A DNA stretch of 64,000 bases. It comes from Tragulus kanchil. Lineage: Eukaryota; Chordata; Mammalia; Artiodactyla; Tragulidae. The position numbers and the translations under genes are program-made. The notes under the pieces are model-generated. The model saw only the letters and a program-made list of their open reading frames with translations. It was not told where the DNA came from and did not search any database. This document shows, in pieces, positions 63,471-64,000 of this stretch (position 1 is the first letter of the stretch; every line of letters begins with the position of its first letter). The stretch covers positions 189,100,801 to 189,164,800 of the forward strand of contig JAIOJX010000025.1 in the NCBI GenBank assembly GCA_022376925.1, written 5' to 3'.

Positions 63471-64000
63471 GACTCCAGACCACCTGGGTTTGCGTCCACA
63501 CGAATGAGTGCCAGGTCCCTTTAGGGTCTGTGGGTCCTCCAGCTTTGGCATCCAGTTCATGCGGACTGGGGCCAGGTCTCCGCAGGGAGGAGGGAGGTGG
63601 TGCCCTGGAAGGAAAAGGTGAGGAAATGTGGGGAGGAGGTTCCTATGCACGTCTGACAGCTGGCGATGTCTGTCTTCAGAGCACCCAGGAGAAGGCGCGG
63701 AGCTGGCTGTTGGCGTGAGGTGTCCACAGAGCACAGTGCTGGCCTCTGGCTGTGGCGTCCGGTTTCCTCAGTGTCATTTCCTGAGGCCTGCTCTTTCCCC
63801 AGTGTGTGCTCTTGGCTCTTTTCTCGTGAATGAACTGACCACGTGCTCACAGGTTTATTCCTGGGATGTCTGTCCTTGCTGCTCTGGTCTGCGTGCCTGT
63901 TTTTGTGCCAACCCCCTTCCCCACCCCTCCTTTTTTTGGTGAATTAAACTTGTGATATGGCGTGAAGTCAGAGAAAGAGATGGTTCCAGCCTGTTCTGTT

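Overview
This is a vertebrate nuclear window, almost certainly from a ruminant artiodactyl. The evidence is the repeat content: Bov-tA-type SINEs, BovB (RTE) LINE fragments, L1 pieces and many tRNA-derived SINEs of the 'gcttccctggtggtcc' type, with clean target-site duplications. There are no operons, CRISPR arrays or prokaryotic genes. The species was not determined.

One real gene fills most of the window: PIGG (GPI ethanolamine phosphate transferase 2) on the minus strand. I rebuilt it exon by exon. It has 13 coding exons from the ATG at 50568 to the stop at 5431-5433, all introns are GT-AG, and all phases agree. The joined coding sequence is 2952 nt, or 983 residues, the length I know for human PIGG. 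Exon 1 lies in a CpG-rich promoter block (about 50340-50860). Exons 2-5 (49.5-38.5 kb) carry the lumenal phosphatase-like catalytic domain. Exons 6-13 (28.7-5.4 kb) carry the rest of the lumenal part and the multi-pass membrane region.

Upstream of PIGG (50.9-64 kb) are a 5'-truncated L1, a decayed retroviral pol fragment (about 52.6-54.95 kb, minus strand), more SINEs and BovB, and an intronless retrocopy of NDUFC1 (minus strand, 61829 to 61494) that has lost the parental stop codon. A short CpG-rich patch follows near the right edge (63.29-63.47 kb). The left 5.4 kb, downstream of PIGG, holds repeats and no recognisable gene.

The most striking structure is a set of twelve head-to-tail direct duplications, each about 1.05-1.2 kb and nearly identical, spread over the whole window. 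They add about 13.3 kb (around a fifth of the window). They copy PIGG exon 7 completely and exons 8 and 11 partly. Unit length is uniform, small indels concentrate at the internal junctions, and the outer flanks are clean. I therefore read them as unmerged overlaps or haplotype duplications of the assembly, not biology, but reads are needed to decide. I found no convincing new biological system. The points worth following are the duplication pattern, the NDUFC1 retrocopy, the SINE-borne NRF1-like palindromes and the G-rich L1 3' ends.
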